Shown: positions 1-10,744 of the stretch, in pieces
Layout of the letters: each line of letters starts with the position of its first letter
Numbering within the stretch: position 1 is the first letter of the stretch
Source of the DNA: Bufo bufo
Lineage: Eukaryota > Chordata > Amphibia > Anura > Bufonidae
Direction: 5' to 3'
NCBI RefSeq assembly: GCF_905171765.1
Contig: NC_053392.1
Location: 34,011,748-34,075,747, forward strand
Length of the DNA: 64,000 bases
Notes under the pieces: model-generated
Seen by the model: the letters and a program-made list of their open reading frames with translations, nothing else
Database searches by the model: none
Told to the model about the DNA's origin: nothing
Translations under genes and position numbers: made by a program

Positions 1-925
1 ATATCATTTGCTCTCTCACATACATCATGTGAGAATTGTGATTGATCGGCGTCTCCCTCATTCCTTTGCTCCTTTGTTACAATCCTACACAATGTATGGC
101 ACAATGCTGTTGACTGATCTTTGTAGCCGCAGGAGTCCAGCAATGATGCGGATGAGCAGGTATTTCCCAGCGCCCAGGCCATGATGACAGATGACACTGA
201 TCTCCTTCATGCTTTGTGACAGCAAAGACCAGAAAACAAAGCTGAGTCTTTCAGGCTGGACTGACACTGCCCCCTGCTGGACCTGCCATGTAATGTCCTG
301 CAGAACAACCTGCCTATAGAAATGTATACCTGACATATAGAAAAGAGCATAGAGAGGGGGCCCCTAGACAAAACTAAAAACCTCTGCTGCCTGACATTAC
401 AGCTTTCAATGCCTGAAAATCATTTGCTAATATTCTACAAACTCTGCCTGCGGTCAGTGAATGGAAACACTGGAACAGACCTTATACTTGTCACAGCAGG
501 CTGCTCGCTACTGTACTTATGAATGAGCTTCTATGGAGAATCAACCCCCCTCCAATCAATCACCTATTTCGCTGCTGCCCCTAAACCCTGCGGCCCCATG
601 CAGGAGCCCAGTTTGTACTGGTTTGCCATACTGGTTTCTTTTTCTAAAAATAAAAGAAGACGATGGTTTATGGCGACGGTGTGAGAAAAAAACTGTTCTG
701 ATGGAAACCTTCTCCACTTCTCCACCCAACAGAAATATATCAGAACTTCCTCCGTAGTCTGCGGGTTTCTGTCGCTGTGACCCGGACGATGGGTCGTGGG
801 TCGATAAAACTGCCTAATTAGGGGCAGAGGGGATTAGATGGCGAGAGATTATCTTCTCATTGCTGAGAAATGAGGTGACATATACTGGATGTGTCCGTCA
901 GACAGCAGCTACGCCGCCACTACCG
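1..925. other. Intergenic sequence, no gene recognised
   Basis: Short open frames occur here (for example 85-336 minus and 533-757 plus), but none shows a known domain, a splice context or a codon pattern that I trust. No terminal repeats or tandem arrays are visible. It may hold decayed repeats that I cannot name. Confidence 0.5.
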
Positions 926-1039
926 TAGGGTCGCCACCTCTCCCAACAAAAAAATGCCCGGCAAGTTAAGCCACGCCCCAAAGGGGGTGTGGTTGTGGGG
1001 CATGGCTTAACACAGGGTGGGAAGTCGCTGTCATACTGT

Positions 1040-2130
1040 GGCTCCCCAGGAATATTAAAGCCTCCATTAGTAGCCCCAGTAATATTAATGCCCCATTAGT
1101 GCCCCCTCAGTAATAGTAATGCCTCCATTAGTGCCCCCTCTGTAATAGTAATGCCTCCATTAGTGCCCCCTCAGTAATAGTAATGCCTCCATTAGTGCCC
1201 CCTCAGTAATAGTAATGCCTCCATTAGTGCCCCCTCTGTAATAGTAATGCCTCCATTAGTGCCCCCTCAGTAATAGTAATGCCTCCATTAGTGCCCCCTC
1301 AGTAATAGTAATGCCTCCATTAGTGTGCCCCAGTAATAGTAATGCCTCCATTAGTGCCCCCTCAGTAATAGTAATGCCCCCATTAGTGCCCCCTCAGTAA
1401 TAGTAATGCCCCCATTAGTGCCCCCTCAGTAATAGTAATGCCCCATTAGTGCCCCCTCAGTAATAGTAATGCCCCATTAGTGCCCCCTCAGTAATAGTAA
1501 TGCCTAATTAGTGCCCCCTCAGTAATAGTAATGCCTAATTAGTGCCCCCTCAGTAATAGTAATACCCCCATTAGTGCCCCCAGTAATAGTAATGCTCCAT
1601 TAGTGCCCCCTCAGTAATAGTAATGCCTCCATTAGTGCCCCCTCAGTAATAGTAATGCCCCATTAGTGCCCCCTCAGTAATAGTAATGCCCCCAGTAATA
1701 GTAATGCCCCATTAGTGCCCCCTCAGTAATAGTAATGCCTCCATTAGTGCCCCCTCAGTAATAGTAATGCCCCATTAGTGCCCCCTCAGTAATAGTAATG
1801 CCCCCATTAGTGCCCCATCAGTAATAGTAATGCCTCCATTAGTGCCCCCTCAGTAATAGTAATGCCCCATTAGTGCCCCCTCAGTAATAGTAATGCCCCC
1901 ATTAGTGCCCCATCAGTAATAGTAATGCCTCCATTAGTGCCCCATCAGTAATAGTAATGCCCCCATTAGTGCCCCCAGTAATAGTAATGCCCCCATTAGT
2001 GCCCCCTCAGTAATAGTAATGCCCCATTAGTGCCCCCTCAGTAATAGTAATGCCTCCATTAGTGCACCCCAGTAAGAATAATGCCCCCATTAGTGCCCCC
2101 CAGTAAGAATAATGCCCCCATTAGTGACCC
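1040..2130. repeat. 32-bp minisatellite
   Basis: More than 30 tandem units of about 32 bp are built on CATTAGTGCCCCCTCAGTAA followed by TAGTAATGCC. Units differ mainly by TC/CC changes before CATTAG and by short deletions of the CCCTCA part. Deleted units cluster, for example at 1567-1590 and 1685-1700, which points to slippage or unequal exchange. It sits inside the element with hAT-like ends. Confidence 0.95.
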
Positions 2131-2197
2131 GTCATTCCCCTCATTGTTATCCGGCCTGATCTGGGAGTGAGAGCAGCTCAGTCCCGGCGCGGCCGCC

Positions 2198-2380
2198 ATG
2201 CTGTGGGGCGAGGGTTTGCTGCTCTCCTTCAGCAGCGTCTTCGTGCTCCTGCTCCTGACCACCCGCAGCCCCCAGCTCTCCAGCTTCCAATCCATCCTGA
2301 CCGGCGACCTCGTCCTCTTCAGGTTTGAGTCGGTCCCGGAGTGCCGGCCGCTCACTCACCGCCAGCTGTCAGGACCGTGA
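2198..2380 (+). other. Exon-like GC-rich open frame inside the element
   Basis: A start codon in a strong vertebrate context (GCCGCCATGC) opens a 60-codon frame beginning MLWGEGLLLSFSSVFVLLLL. That is a hydrophobic stretch resembling a signal peptide or signal anchor. The surrounding 2150-2400 is GC-rich with several CpGs, unlike the flanking minisatellite, and an AG/GTTTGAGT possible donor follows codon 42. This looks like the first exon of a secreted or membrane protein gene captured by the surrounding element. I do not recognise the protein. It could also be chance coding potential in GC-rich DNA. Confidence 0.3.
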
Positions 2381-2696
2381 GCGAGCAAGTCAGACAGTCT
2401 GCACTGCAGTTTAAAATGAATCCTGTGCCCGGGCCTGAGAAAGGCTTGTACCCGGGCACAGGATTACAAACCCGGACTGTCCGGGTCAATCCCGTACGGG
2501 TGGCAACCCTAGACTACGGGGGGCGGGGGGAGACTGAGGTCACATCTGCGGTCACTTTTCCGTCAAAGGAACAGAAAAATTGAAAAAAAGGTTCCGGTAA
2601 ATGGATTCATAACAGATAAAGGGATCACCTTCTATTTCTGTCCGTTATTCATTCATTGCCTTTAATGTAAAAAATATAATAAAAGCTCCTTATCGC

Positions 2697-5100
2697 CATG
2701 TTTCCACCCTATTGGGGTAATATTTCCACCATATATGGGTAATATCTCCACCATATTTGGACCATGCTTCTACCATATTTGTGTCATGTTTCCACCATAT
2801 TTGGGTCATATTTCCACCATATTTAGGGCATGTTTCTGTCACGAACAGGAGGTCCCAGGAGAGACCCCCGCGTCGTCAAGCAATAAACAAACGGAAATCA
2901 GGTACAGACACATAAGAGTTTATTGCACAAACAAAAACCAGGGAAGGCAGCACAGACAAAACATGAGCTCTATGTACCGTCAGCACCGTGGGAGAAAACC
3001 CCCACTGCGCCACTGTCTAGTAATACTCCAGAGGGGCGTGACTAAGCAACTCCTGGTATTCACTAGGGCCCCAGATGGTAGGGTTAGACTTTGCAGCAGG
3101 AAGTTGCCAGGGTCCACTCTGGAGCGTGAACTAGACAGTGACAGCAGGAACGAATGGACAACGGGTACCAGAAGGTACCGACGGCACATAGGCATACATA
3201 ACATAGACAGGCAAATACAAACAGGGCAACTAATAACACAAGCAGGACTACATAGCAAGGAAACAGGATTGACAATGAGCAGAGAAGGACTTGCTCCACC
3301 AGTAGTAAACTGCATGGCCTTGCGCATGGCACTCTGCTGCAAAGAAAGGTGCAGCAAGGGCTTGCTGAACAGAGACATATAACATAAGACAAGGTGACTC
3401 AAACATAACTGGCAGAACAGATAACAGAAAGACAGGAAAGAGGACGGGAATGAACAAGTAGGAAACCCACAGAGCACAGACAGACAGACAGACACGGATC
3501 CCATGGGTCAGCAGCATGGGAGAGTGAGTACAAACAAGGAGCAGGACAAGACAACACACACCAGGAGAGCTGACCCAGAACTGAGGAAACCTCAGCCTTA
3601 TATACAGGTTCCATGGGTGCAGCAGAGAGGCCACACCCATGGAGCAGACAGAAAGGATTAACTCCTAATAGGAACACAGGGGAGTTAACCCATACAGAAC
3701 CACAAACACACAGAAACGAAACTTCAGCGAGGAGCGCTGAACGAGCAAGGACGTAAGGTCACAGCCAGAGATAGTGGCTGTGACAGTTTCCACCATATTT
3801 GGGTCATATTTCCACCATATTTGGCGCATGTTTCCACCATATTTGGACTATGCTTCCACCATAATTGGGTCATGTTTCCACCATATTTGGGTCATATTTT
3901 CACCATATTTAGGGCATGTTTCCACCATATTTGGACTATGCTTCCACCAGTTATGTTTCCGCCATGTTTTCACTATATCTGGGACATGCTTCCACCATAT
4001 TTGGGTCATGTTTCCACCATATTTGGACCATGCTTCCACCATATTTGAGTTATGTTTCCGCCATGTTTTCACCATATCTGGGACATGCTTCCACCATATT
4101 TGGGTGCTGTTTCCACCATATTTGGATCCTGTTTCCACCATATTTGGGTCATATTTCTACCATATTTGGGTCATATTTCCACCACATTTCCACCGCCATG
4201 TTTTCACCATATCTGGGACATGCTTCCACCATATTTGGATCCTGTTTCCACCATATTTGGGCCATGTTTCCACCATATTTGGGTCATATTTCCACCACAT
4301 TTGGGTCATGTTTCCACCAAACTTTGGTCATATTTCCTCCATGTTTCCACCATATTTGGGTCATATTTCCACCAGATTTGGGTCATATTTCCACCAGATT
4401 TGGGTCATATTTCCACCATATTTGGGGCATGTTTCCACCATATTTGGGGCATGTTTCCACCATATTTGGGTCATATTTCCTCCATGTTTCCACCATATTT
4501 GGGTCATATTTCCACCACATTTGGGTCATGTTTCCACCAAACTTTGGTCATGTTTCCACCAAACTTTGGTCATGTTTCCACTATATTTTGGTCGTGTTTC
4601 CACCATATTTTGGTCATGTTTCCACATATTTGGGTCATATTTCCTCCATGTTTCCACCATATTTGGGTCATATTTCCACCACATTTGGGTCATGTTTCCA
4701 CTATATTTTGGTCGTGTTTCCACCAAATTTTGGTCATGTTTCCACATATTTGGGTCATATTTCCTCCATGTTTCCACCATATTTGGGTCATGTTTCCACC
4801 AGATTTGGGTCATATTTCCACCAGATTTGGGTCATGTTTCCACCAGATTTCCACCATATTTGGGTCATGTTTCCACCATATTGGGGTCATGTTTCCACCA
4901 TATTTGGGTCATGTTTCCACCATATTCGGGTCTTCCACCATGTTTCCACCATATCTGTATCATGTTTCCACCATATCTGGGTCATGTTTCCACCATATCT
5001 GGGTCATGTTTCCACCATATCTGGGTCATGTTTCCACCATATCTGGGTCATGTTTCCACCATATTTGGGTCATGTTTCCACCATATTTGGGTCATGTTCC
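2697..5100. repeat. 22-bp minisatellite interrupted by an LTR
   Basis: Tandem units of 22 bp based on TTTCCACCATATTTGGGTCA run over 2697-2836 and 3786-5100. Variants include CAGATTTGG, AAACTTTGG and ATATCTGGG units, arranged in short blocks that recur. Because 22 is not a multiple of 3 and the motif has few stops, long frames (up to 466 codons) stay open in several phases. These repeat a roughly 22-residue peptide and are not evidence for a gene. The array is split at 2837-3785 by a solo LTR. Confidence 0.95.
2837..3785 (-). mobile_element. Solo LTR inserted in the minisatellite
   Basis: The insert starts TGTCAC and ends GTGACA, giving the TG...CA ends of an LTR. It is flanked by an exact 5-bp duplication, GTTTC, at 2832-2836 and 3786-3790. 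Read on the minus strand it has a TATATAAG box near 3600 and an AATAAA signal near 2920, in the order expected of an LTR. No internal retroviral or Gypsy coding region is attached, so it is a solo LTR left by recombination. It shares the layout GGGTTAACTCC, then GGTGTGGCC, then a TATA box with the LTR at 34123-35273, so the two are probably related families. Confidence 0.75.
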
Positions 5101-5367
5101 TGTTGCTTCCTGCAGACAGATATAACGGAAGCACGGCAGCCGCTTGCATCAATAGTAATAAAGCGCTGATATGAACTTAGCTGGGTTCAAAGTAGCATTT
5201 TTCTTTCTATTGCTCTGCTCCATCGTAGGCGCGGTGTTTTCATGAAATGACGGAAATGGCCACCACCTGACGAACCCCACTGACTGTAATGGAGTTTCCA
5301 TTAAAAAAAATTCTCATCTTGTTTTAAAGCTTAGATTCTTGGTTGAACAGGACGTTGGTAACGCCGC

Positions 5368-5790
5368 CTATGCTACTTTCACATTAGTGTTTTAGGGCCA
5401 ATGTACTGTGAGTGGAGTATGCTCCGATCAGGACGCATTCCGATCCAGCAGCATTTCGTCTTGTGAGCGGACACTAAACTGCTGCAAGCTGTGGTTTTCT
5501 CTCCAGTCATTAAAACAGAACAAACCGGATCCGTCACTAAAACAATGTAGATCAATGGAGCCAGATAAGTTTTTTTTCGAATCATAAAAATAACTGATCC
5601 ATCACCCATTGACTAACATTGTTTTTAGTGACGGATCCGGTTTGTTCCATTTCGATTTAACACAACCGCATCCTAACGGAACGGATGCATCCTGATGTGT
5701 TAAATGAAACAGAACCGTTTGGTCCGGTTTTGAGATCTTCTGCCAGATCTCAAAACCGGAAACCAAAGTGCAGATGTGAAAGTAGCCTTA
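5368..5790. mobile_element. Palindromic MITE
   Basis: The ends GCTACTTTCACAT (5372-5384) and ATGTGAAAGTAGC (5774-5786) are inverted repeats. Internally, AAACCGGATCCGTCACTAAA (about 5521-5541) is answered by its complement near 5627-5646, so the element can fold back. It has no coding capacity. The class is uncertain. Confidence 0.65.
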
Positions 5791-5869
5791 GACTAGTGCT
5801 TTACTGGCCGGATGGCAACCCTAGGGCAAGCTGGAATTATGAGCTGGGTTCTGGTGCTGTAGATATGTA

Positions 5870-6845
5870 CTGAGCGGGTTCTGGTTCTGTATTCATGTAA
5901 TGAGCTTGGCACTGGTTTTGGTTCTGTATTTATGTAATAAGCTTGGTTCTGGTGCTGTATCTATGTAATGGGTTTGGTTCTGGTGCTGTATTTATGTAAT
6001 GGGTTTGGTTCTGGTTCTGTAGTTATGTAATGAGCTTGGTTCTGGATTTATATAATAAGCCTGGTTCTGGTGCTGTATTCATGTAATGGGCTTGGTTCTG
6101 GTGCTGTATCTATGTAATGGGCTTGGTTCTGGGGCTGTATCTATGTAATGGGCTTGGTTCTGGGGCTGTATCTATGTAATGGGCTTGGTTCTGGTGCTGT
6201 ATCTATGTAATGGGCTTGGTTCTGGTGCTGTATCTATGTAATGGGCTTGGTTCTGGGGCTGTATCTATGTAATGGGCTTGGTTCTGGGGCTGTATCTATG
6301 TAATGGGCTTGGTTCTGGTGCTGTATCTATGTAATGGGCTTGGTTCTGGTGCTGTATCTATGTAATGGGCTTGGTTCTGGTGCTGTATCTAAGTAATGGG
6401 CTTGGTTCTGGTGCTGTATCTATGTAATGGGTTTGGTTCTGGTGCTGTATTTATGTAATGGGTTTGGTTCTGGTTCTGTAGTTATGTAATGAGCTTGGTT
6501 CTGGATTTATATAATAAGCCTGGTTCTGGTGCTGTATTCATGTAATGGGCTTGGTTCTGGTGCTGTATCTATGTAATGGGCTTGGTTCTGGGGCTGTATC
6601 TATGTAATGGGCTTGGTTCTGGGGCTGTATCTATGTAATGGGCTTGGTTCTGGTGCTGTATCTATGTAATGGGCTTGGTTCTGGTGCTGTATCTATGTAA
6701 TGGGCTTGGTTCTGGTGCTGTATCTATGTAATGGGCTTGGTTCTGGTGCTGTATCTATGTAATGGGCTTGGTTCTGGTGCTGTATCTATGTAATGGGCTT
6801 GGTTCTGGTGCTGTATCTATGTAATAGGCTTGGTTCTGGTGCTGC
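5870..6845. repeat. 31-bp minisatellite with higher-order duplication
   Basis: About 31 units of 31 bp based on ATGTAATGGGCTTGGTTCTG followed by GTGCTGTATCT. A distinctive run of variants (GGGTTTGG units, a TTCTGTAGTTATG unit, a short ATTTATATAATAAGCC unit, then TGTATTCATG) occurs at about 5970-6095 and again at about 6429-6553. This shows a duplicated block of about 459 bp within the array. Confidence 0.93.
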
Positions 6846-7179
6846 AGTGAGACAGGCCGCCCACATGACTCCAAAGAACAGAAAAATTCCCTGTTTTTCG
6901 GACTCTTCCCCGTCACCCTCGGCTGCGCTCCTCCTGCGCTATGGCTGGCGCCTGCAGACCGCACAGGTTACTTCTAGTTGTATTCCCTATTATAAGGTGA
7001 GGCGCAGTATATGGTAATAATATTTGTGTAAGGGGCTTACGGTAGTACAGTGAAGAGCCCTGGGAAAGCAGGGAATGAGTGCAGTCGGTTGTGGTGTGCC
7101 GAAACCGAGGATGAGGTAGGCCTGAGAAAGAAGAGGGCAAAAATGGAAATAAACCAGTTTATTGTAGCCAATTGATGTA

Positions 7180-8024
7180 TCAATAGCTTGACCCGACATG
7201 TTTTGGAAAGCCACTCTTAAACTCTTGTGTTGGTTTGGGAATGTATTGCGCGTAAGCGGATGACTCCCAGCGCCCCAATTCCCTGATGACATGAGTGAGG
7301 ATGTTGGCACTGGAGGCCGTGAACGTGGCTCCAATGCGAAAGGAGTGCCCTGAGTAGTTGGCTGCGTTGAGGCCTAGTTGTGTGAGGGATGACCTGACAT
7401 GGGTCATGAAGGTGGTGGTGGTGAGTACCGAACCATGTAGTTGAAGTAGCGATTGAGAGGGTAGAACTTGTGACGCTGATTGTAAGCATCCAGGACCCTG
7501 ACTGGACACCATCTGTTGTGCGTGGGGTAATATGAAATGTTGACGGGTAAGTGCTGACTATTCTTGGAGTGAGGTAAGGACAGGATGTAGTGATCCATGT
7601 GTTTTGACAAGTGGGAGACAAGAAGACAAGGTGAGGTTCGGGTCGTGGAGGCTGTAGTGAATTTCCCGGAACTCAGGAATCCGTAGAAGGCCAAGTAAAT
7701 TGCCGTTTTGATGATGGAGTTGGTATCTGTTTCAAGAGGCGTGGCGTCCAGCAAGTCGGATAATGCTTTGAAGATATGATTGATTATGGGTAGCCTCTGG
7801 GCTGGACGTGCGGGTTCCGTTTCCTGAATACCTCTGAGTATGGATTTGATCTGGTGCGAGGACATGAAGCTGATGTTATTGGGGTGTATGATTAGCATAT
7901 GATGTTGAAATGCCAGTGAGATATAGTTTGATGGTGTTGTATGACATTTGAGTTTGAGGTGGCAAAAAGAAGCCAACCCCGGAAGAGACGTCATGACAAA
8001 AGGGTGCGTGATGTTGTGTTCCAA
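7180..8024 (-). pseudogene. Tyrosine recombinase of the DIRS/Ngaro-like element, frameshifted
   Basis: Two overlapping frames (7404-8024 and 7180-7512) make up one recombinase. The C-terminal motif HSFRIGA followed by LGRWESSAYAQYI is the His-x-x-Arg and terminal Tyr region of retroelement tyrosine recombinases, which integrate circular cDNA. The upstream frame has FYGFLSSGKFTT, where relatives that I know usually carry an Arg (FLR.GE), so the first catalytic Arg appears changed to Ser. A frameshift between about 7404 and 7512 separates the two halves. It follows the RNase H remnant on the same strand. The broken frame and the lost Arg indicate a dead copy. Confidence 0.7.
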
Positions 8025-8064
8025 CAGGGACCTGTTGAATAGTGTGAACGCTCTGTCGTATGTT

Positions 8065-9161
8065 CTATGTGTATTTGTCTGACAGTGCTAAGTGGGACAA
8101 AGACTGGCTATGCCGCATGATGCCTTCTAATCCAGAATGAGCTGTTTGAAATGATGGAGTGATGGAGGCCATGGGTGACGCTGATGAGAGAGCTTGATGA
8201 AATGCCTGAAATTTGACGCGAGACAGACTGTCAGCTGCCGTATTGCCCACCCCCGGGACATGGAAACAATGTAAGAAGAAATTATTGCAAGCGGCCAACC
8301 AAGGAAGTCTCCGCAGAAACCTCACGATTGTGAGAGATTTGGAACGATCCTGTTGATGAACTGGCAGGTCGTATGGTTGTCTGAATAGCACCGGACCGAC
8401 ATGTTTGCCCATGAATGACCCTACGCTACGGCAGCCACCACGATGGGGTAGATCTTGAAAAGCGCTGAGGCAGTGGAGGATCCTTCCAAACCCCGGACCG
8501 CAGGAGGCCAGCTGCCCCACAGCCAATCGTTCCCAAAAATGGCCGCGAAGCCTGTGGTAGATGCCGCATCTGACCAGATAGAGGGGGAAGAGTCCGACGG
8601 CTGAGGGAGAAACAAGCTCCCGCCATTCCAGGTGGACAGAAATCTCCCCCACATGCCCAGACCTGCCGCAGCGTGGGCATCCAGGGACAACCTGTGCGAG
8701 TCGTGTAGGAAAAAAGGGGAGAGGTGCAGGAGCCGTGATATAAATGAGCGACCCTGAGGTGGATGCGCATGGCAAAGATCAGGGAGCCCAGCAGGGACTG
8801 CAGTTCTTTGCGGTTGCCGGTGCTGAGTTGAAGGTAGTTGTCTATGTGGGCGAGAATGTCCTGGATCTTCCCGGATGGCAAACTGGCTTGCATTGAGGCT
8901 GAATCCAACTGGGTACCCAGGAAAGGTGATGACCCTGTCTGGCCCTTCTGTCTTCTTGGTGGCGATGGGTACCCCAGGTTCCTCCTCCGGTATTATGTGC
9001 GCCAGGCTGACTTCTTGGTCCTCCAGGCTAACGGTCGACGTGATCACTGGCAATCCGGCCAGCGCCGGTGACGCTGCCGGTGGTGGCCCTGCCAAGGAGA
9101 GGGTCGCGGTGACCGATTCCAGCCTCTCCAACCTGGCGTTGACTTTAGACATGGATGACAT
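8065..9161 (-). pseudogene. gag-like/RT-RNase H remnant of the DIRS/Ngaro-like element
   Basis: A frame starting near 9161 has a heptad-like MSSMSKVNARLERLESV coiled-coil start. After about 100 codons it runs into polymerase sequence. In an overlapping frame, LPSGKIQDILAHIDNYL followed by LQSLLGSLIFAMRIH matches the thumb/connection region of DIRS-type reverse transcriptases. Downstream, WSDAASTTGFAAIFGNDW marks the start of RNase H, and a third frame has SDNHTTCQFINR. The RT palm with its YxDD box is missing, so an internal deletion appears to have joined the gag-like N terminus to the RT thumb. At least two frameshifts are needed to read through. Confidence 0.6.
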
Positions 9162-10318
9162 TTAGAGAGGACAGCATGGTATGTATATCCCCTGTGCTGG
9201 ACTGGCTAGGTCCTCCCCTGCCTCCCTGTTATCGGTTGGTGTGCGCAGCAGCCGGAAAAGCTCTGCTTTCCTCGCCGTGGCGGGGAAGGGAACATGCCGT
9301 CACCTTAACTCCGTCGTTATGCGCGGGATTGTCCAGGATCTGATGGGTGCTGGACTGGCTAGACCGTCTCCCTGGGTAGCAGTGACGGATCTAGCAGGGG
9401 TGCCAGGTAGGGAGAAGTTCTCTTTCCCTTCCAGAGACATGGTAAAACAAAACAGTTGATTAGCTTGGGGAAACACAGGATCGTGCTGGCAAGCTAGCTA
9501 GGCCGGATGGCGAAAAAATTATACTTGCATGGTGACAGATGAGGCCCTGCTAATTTGCCAAGCGGCTTGAGAGACTCTACCTATGATTTGGCGCGAGGGG
9601 TTAATGAGGCCACTTGTGGTAGTGGCAGGAGCGTTGGCCTCTCGGTGACTGTAAGACAGGACTAGGGGAAGGGAGTGACAGGTGAGGCCCTCTCTATGCA
9701 ACACGCGAGGCGGCTTACCAACGAGGTGGCGCGTTGGGCGGTTGCCTCTGTACGTTTAAGGCGGGGTGTCGGCCTCGCGGGACCACTAACTGCTGGCGAA
9801 GCCAAGAAGGGGGTAACCTAGTGGGATGATGGTGCCCCTAAAGCCAGCACGCTGACCCTAACGGGATCATTCGAAATGTAAGGAAGACTGTTGTTAAATG
9901 AGCAGGTGAACGTACCTGGTGGTAAGAAAAAATTCTCCGGATACACGGTAGTGCAAAATACAATATAGGTTGACCGCCTGAAAAAAGGGGGTTGGGTAGA
10001 CATAAAATAGTGTGATGAAATGTGACAATGTACATGGTACATATACACGACCGGGAGGATCATGACGGTTGTTCATGTAATGATAGCTTGCGCCTGGTGT
10101 GAGAAGAGACCAGCGCGTGGCGCATGGCCGTGCACAAGTGGGAATGTGCGTTTTGCAATCCAATGGAACGTATTGGTCTGTGTCCTTTAATTTGTTTTTT
10201 TGTTTTTTTTGGTGACCAGCTGATATCTCTTCCCCCCCCCCCTTTTTTTTTTTCTTTTCTTTATTAGTAACCAGACGATAACTCCTCCCCCCTGTTTTTA
10301 TTTTTATTTTTATTGTGT

Positions 10319-10530
10319 GGGGCTGCTGGGGTGATGTTTGACTTTGGAGGGGCGTGCTGGAAGCCCCCCCTGCAACCTGCGCAGGAGGGGCCCCCTGTGT
10401 GACCGGCGCCCCCTGAGCTTTTGTTGGGGCTGCTGGGGTGATATATGACTTGGAGGGGCGCGCTGGAAGGCCCCCCTGCCATCCGACGGCGGCCCCCTGC
10501 ATCAGATGCGGCGCGCATGCGCCGACGGAA
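10319..10530. repeat. Two-copy direct repeat, about 110 bp apart
   Basis: GGGGCTGCTGGGGTGAT, then a GACTTGGAGGGGCG-type word, then GCTGGAAG and CCCCCCTGC occurs at about 10319 and again at about 10427. The second copy carries an ATGCGC-rich insertion. The two copies lie in the leader of the DIRS/Ngaro-like element. Confidence 0.7.
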
Positions 10531-10744
10531 TCGCCGCGCATGCGCAGACCAGGCACCAGGAGCGGTAAAACAGGCAGGAGGCGGTTGGGAGGGGATGTCT
10601 GTGCAGCGGTCAGCCCAGAGGAGGTTGAAATGAATGGGGGGTGTGCCGGGTGTACCGCAGCTGGCCCCTGTGCTGTGTAGATGAATACGAGGAGGGGGGG
10701 GGGGGGAGGAGGGCATGAATGTTGGATGTTGAGGGGTGGAATGA

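Larger units (their letters stand above)
926..2511. mobile_element. hAT-like non-autonomous element carrying a minisatellite
   Basis: The segment opens with TAGGGTCGCCACC and closes with GGTGGCAACCCTA, which are inverse complements except for one base. The 8 bases outside each end (CACTACCG and GACTACGG) agree at six of eight positions, as expected for an aged 8-bp hAT target duplication. Inside are a roughly 1.1-kb 32-bp minisatellite, a GC-rich exon-like block and a pair of inverted GC-rich words around 2427-2465. No transposase is present. Another fragment ending in GGCAACCCTAG at about 5813 suggests that the family is dispersed. The class is inferred from ends and duplication size only. 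Confidence 0.5.

Noticed and set aside
3774..5174. 466-codon frame on the plus strand
   Set aside because: It is the 22-bp minisatellite read through; equally long frames exist in other phases and the peptide is a monotonous 22-residue repeat.
10438..10680. GC-rich open frames on the plus strand near 10.5 kb
   Set aside because: They lie in repeats of the retroelement leader, overlap frames on the other strand and show no domain.
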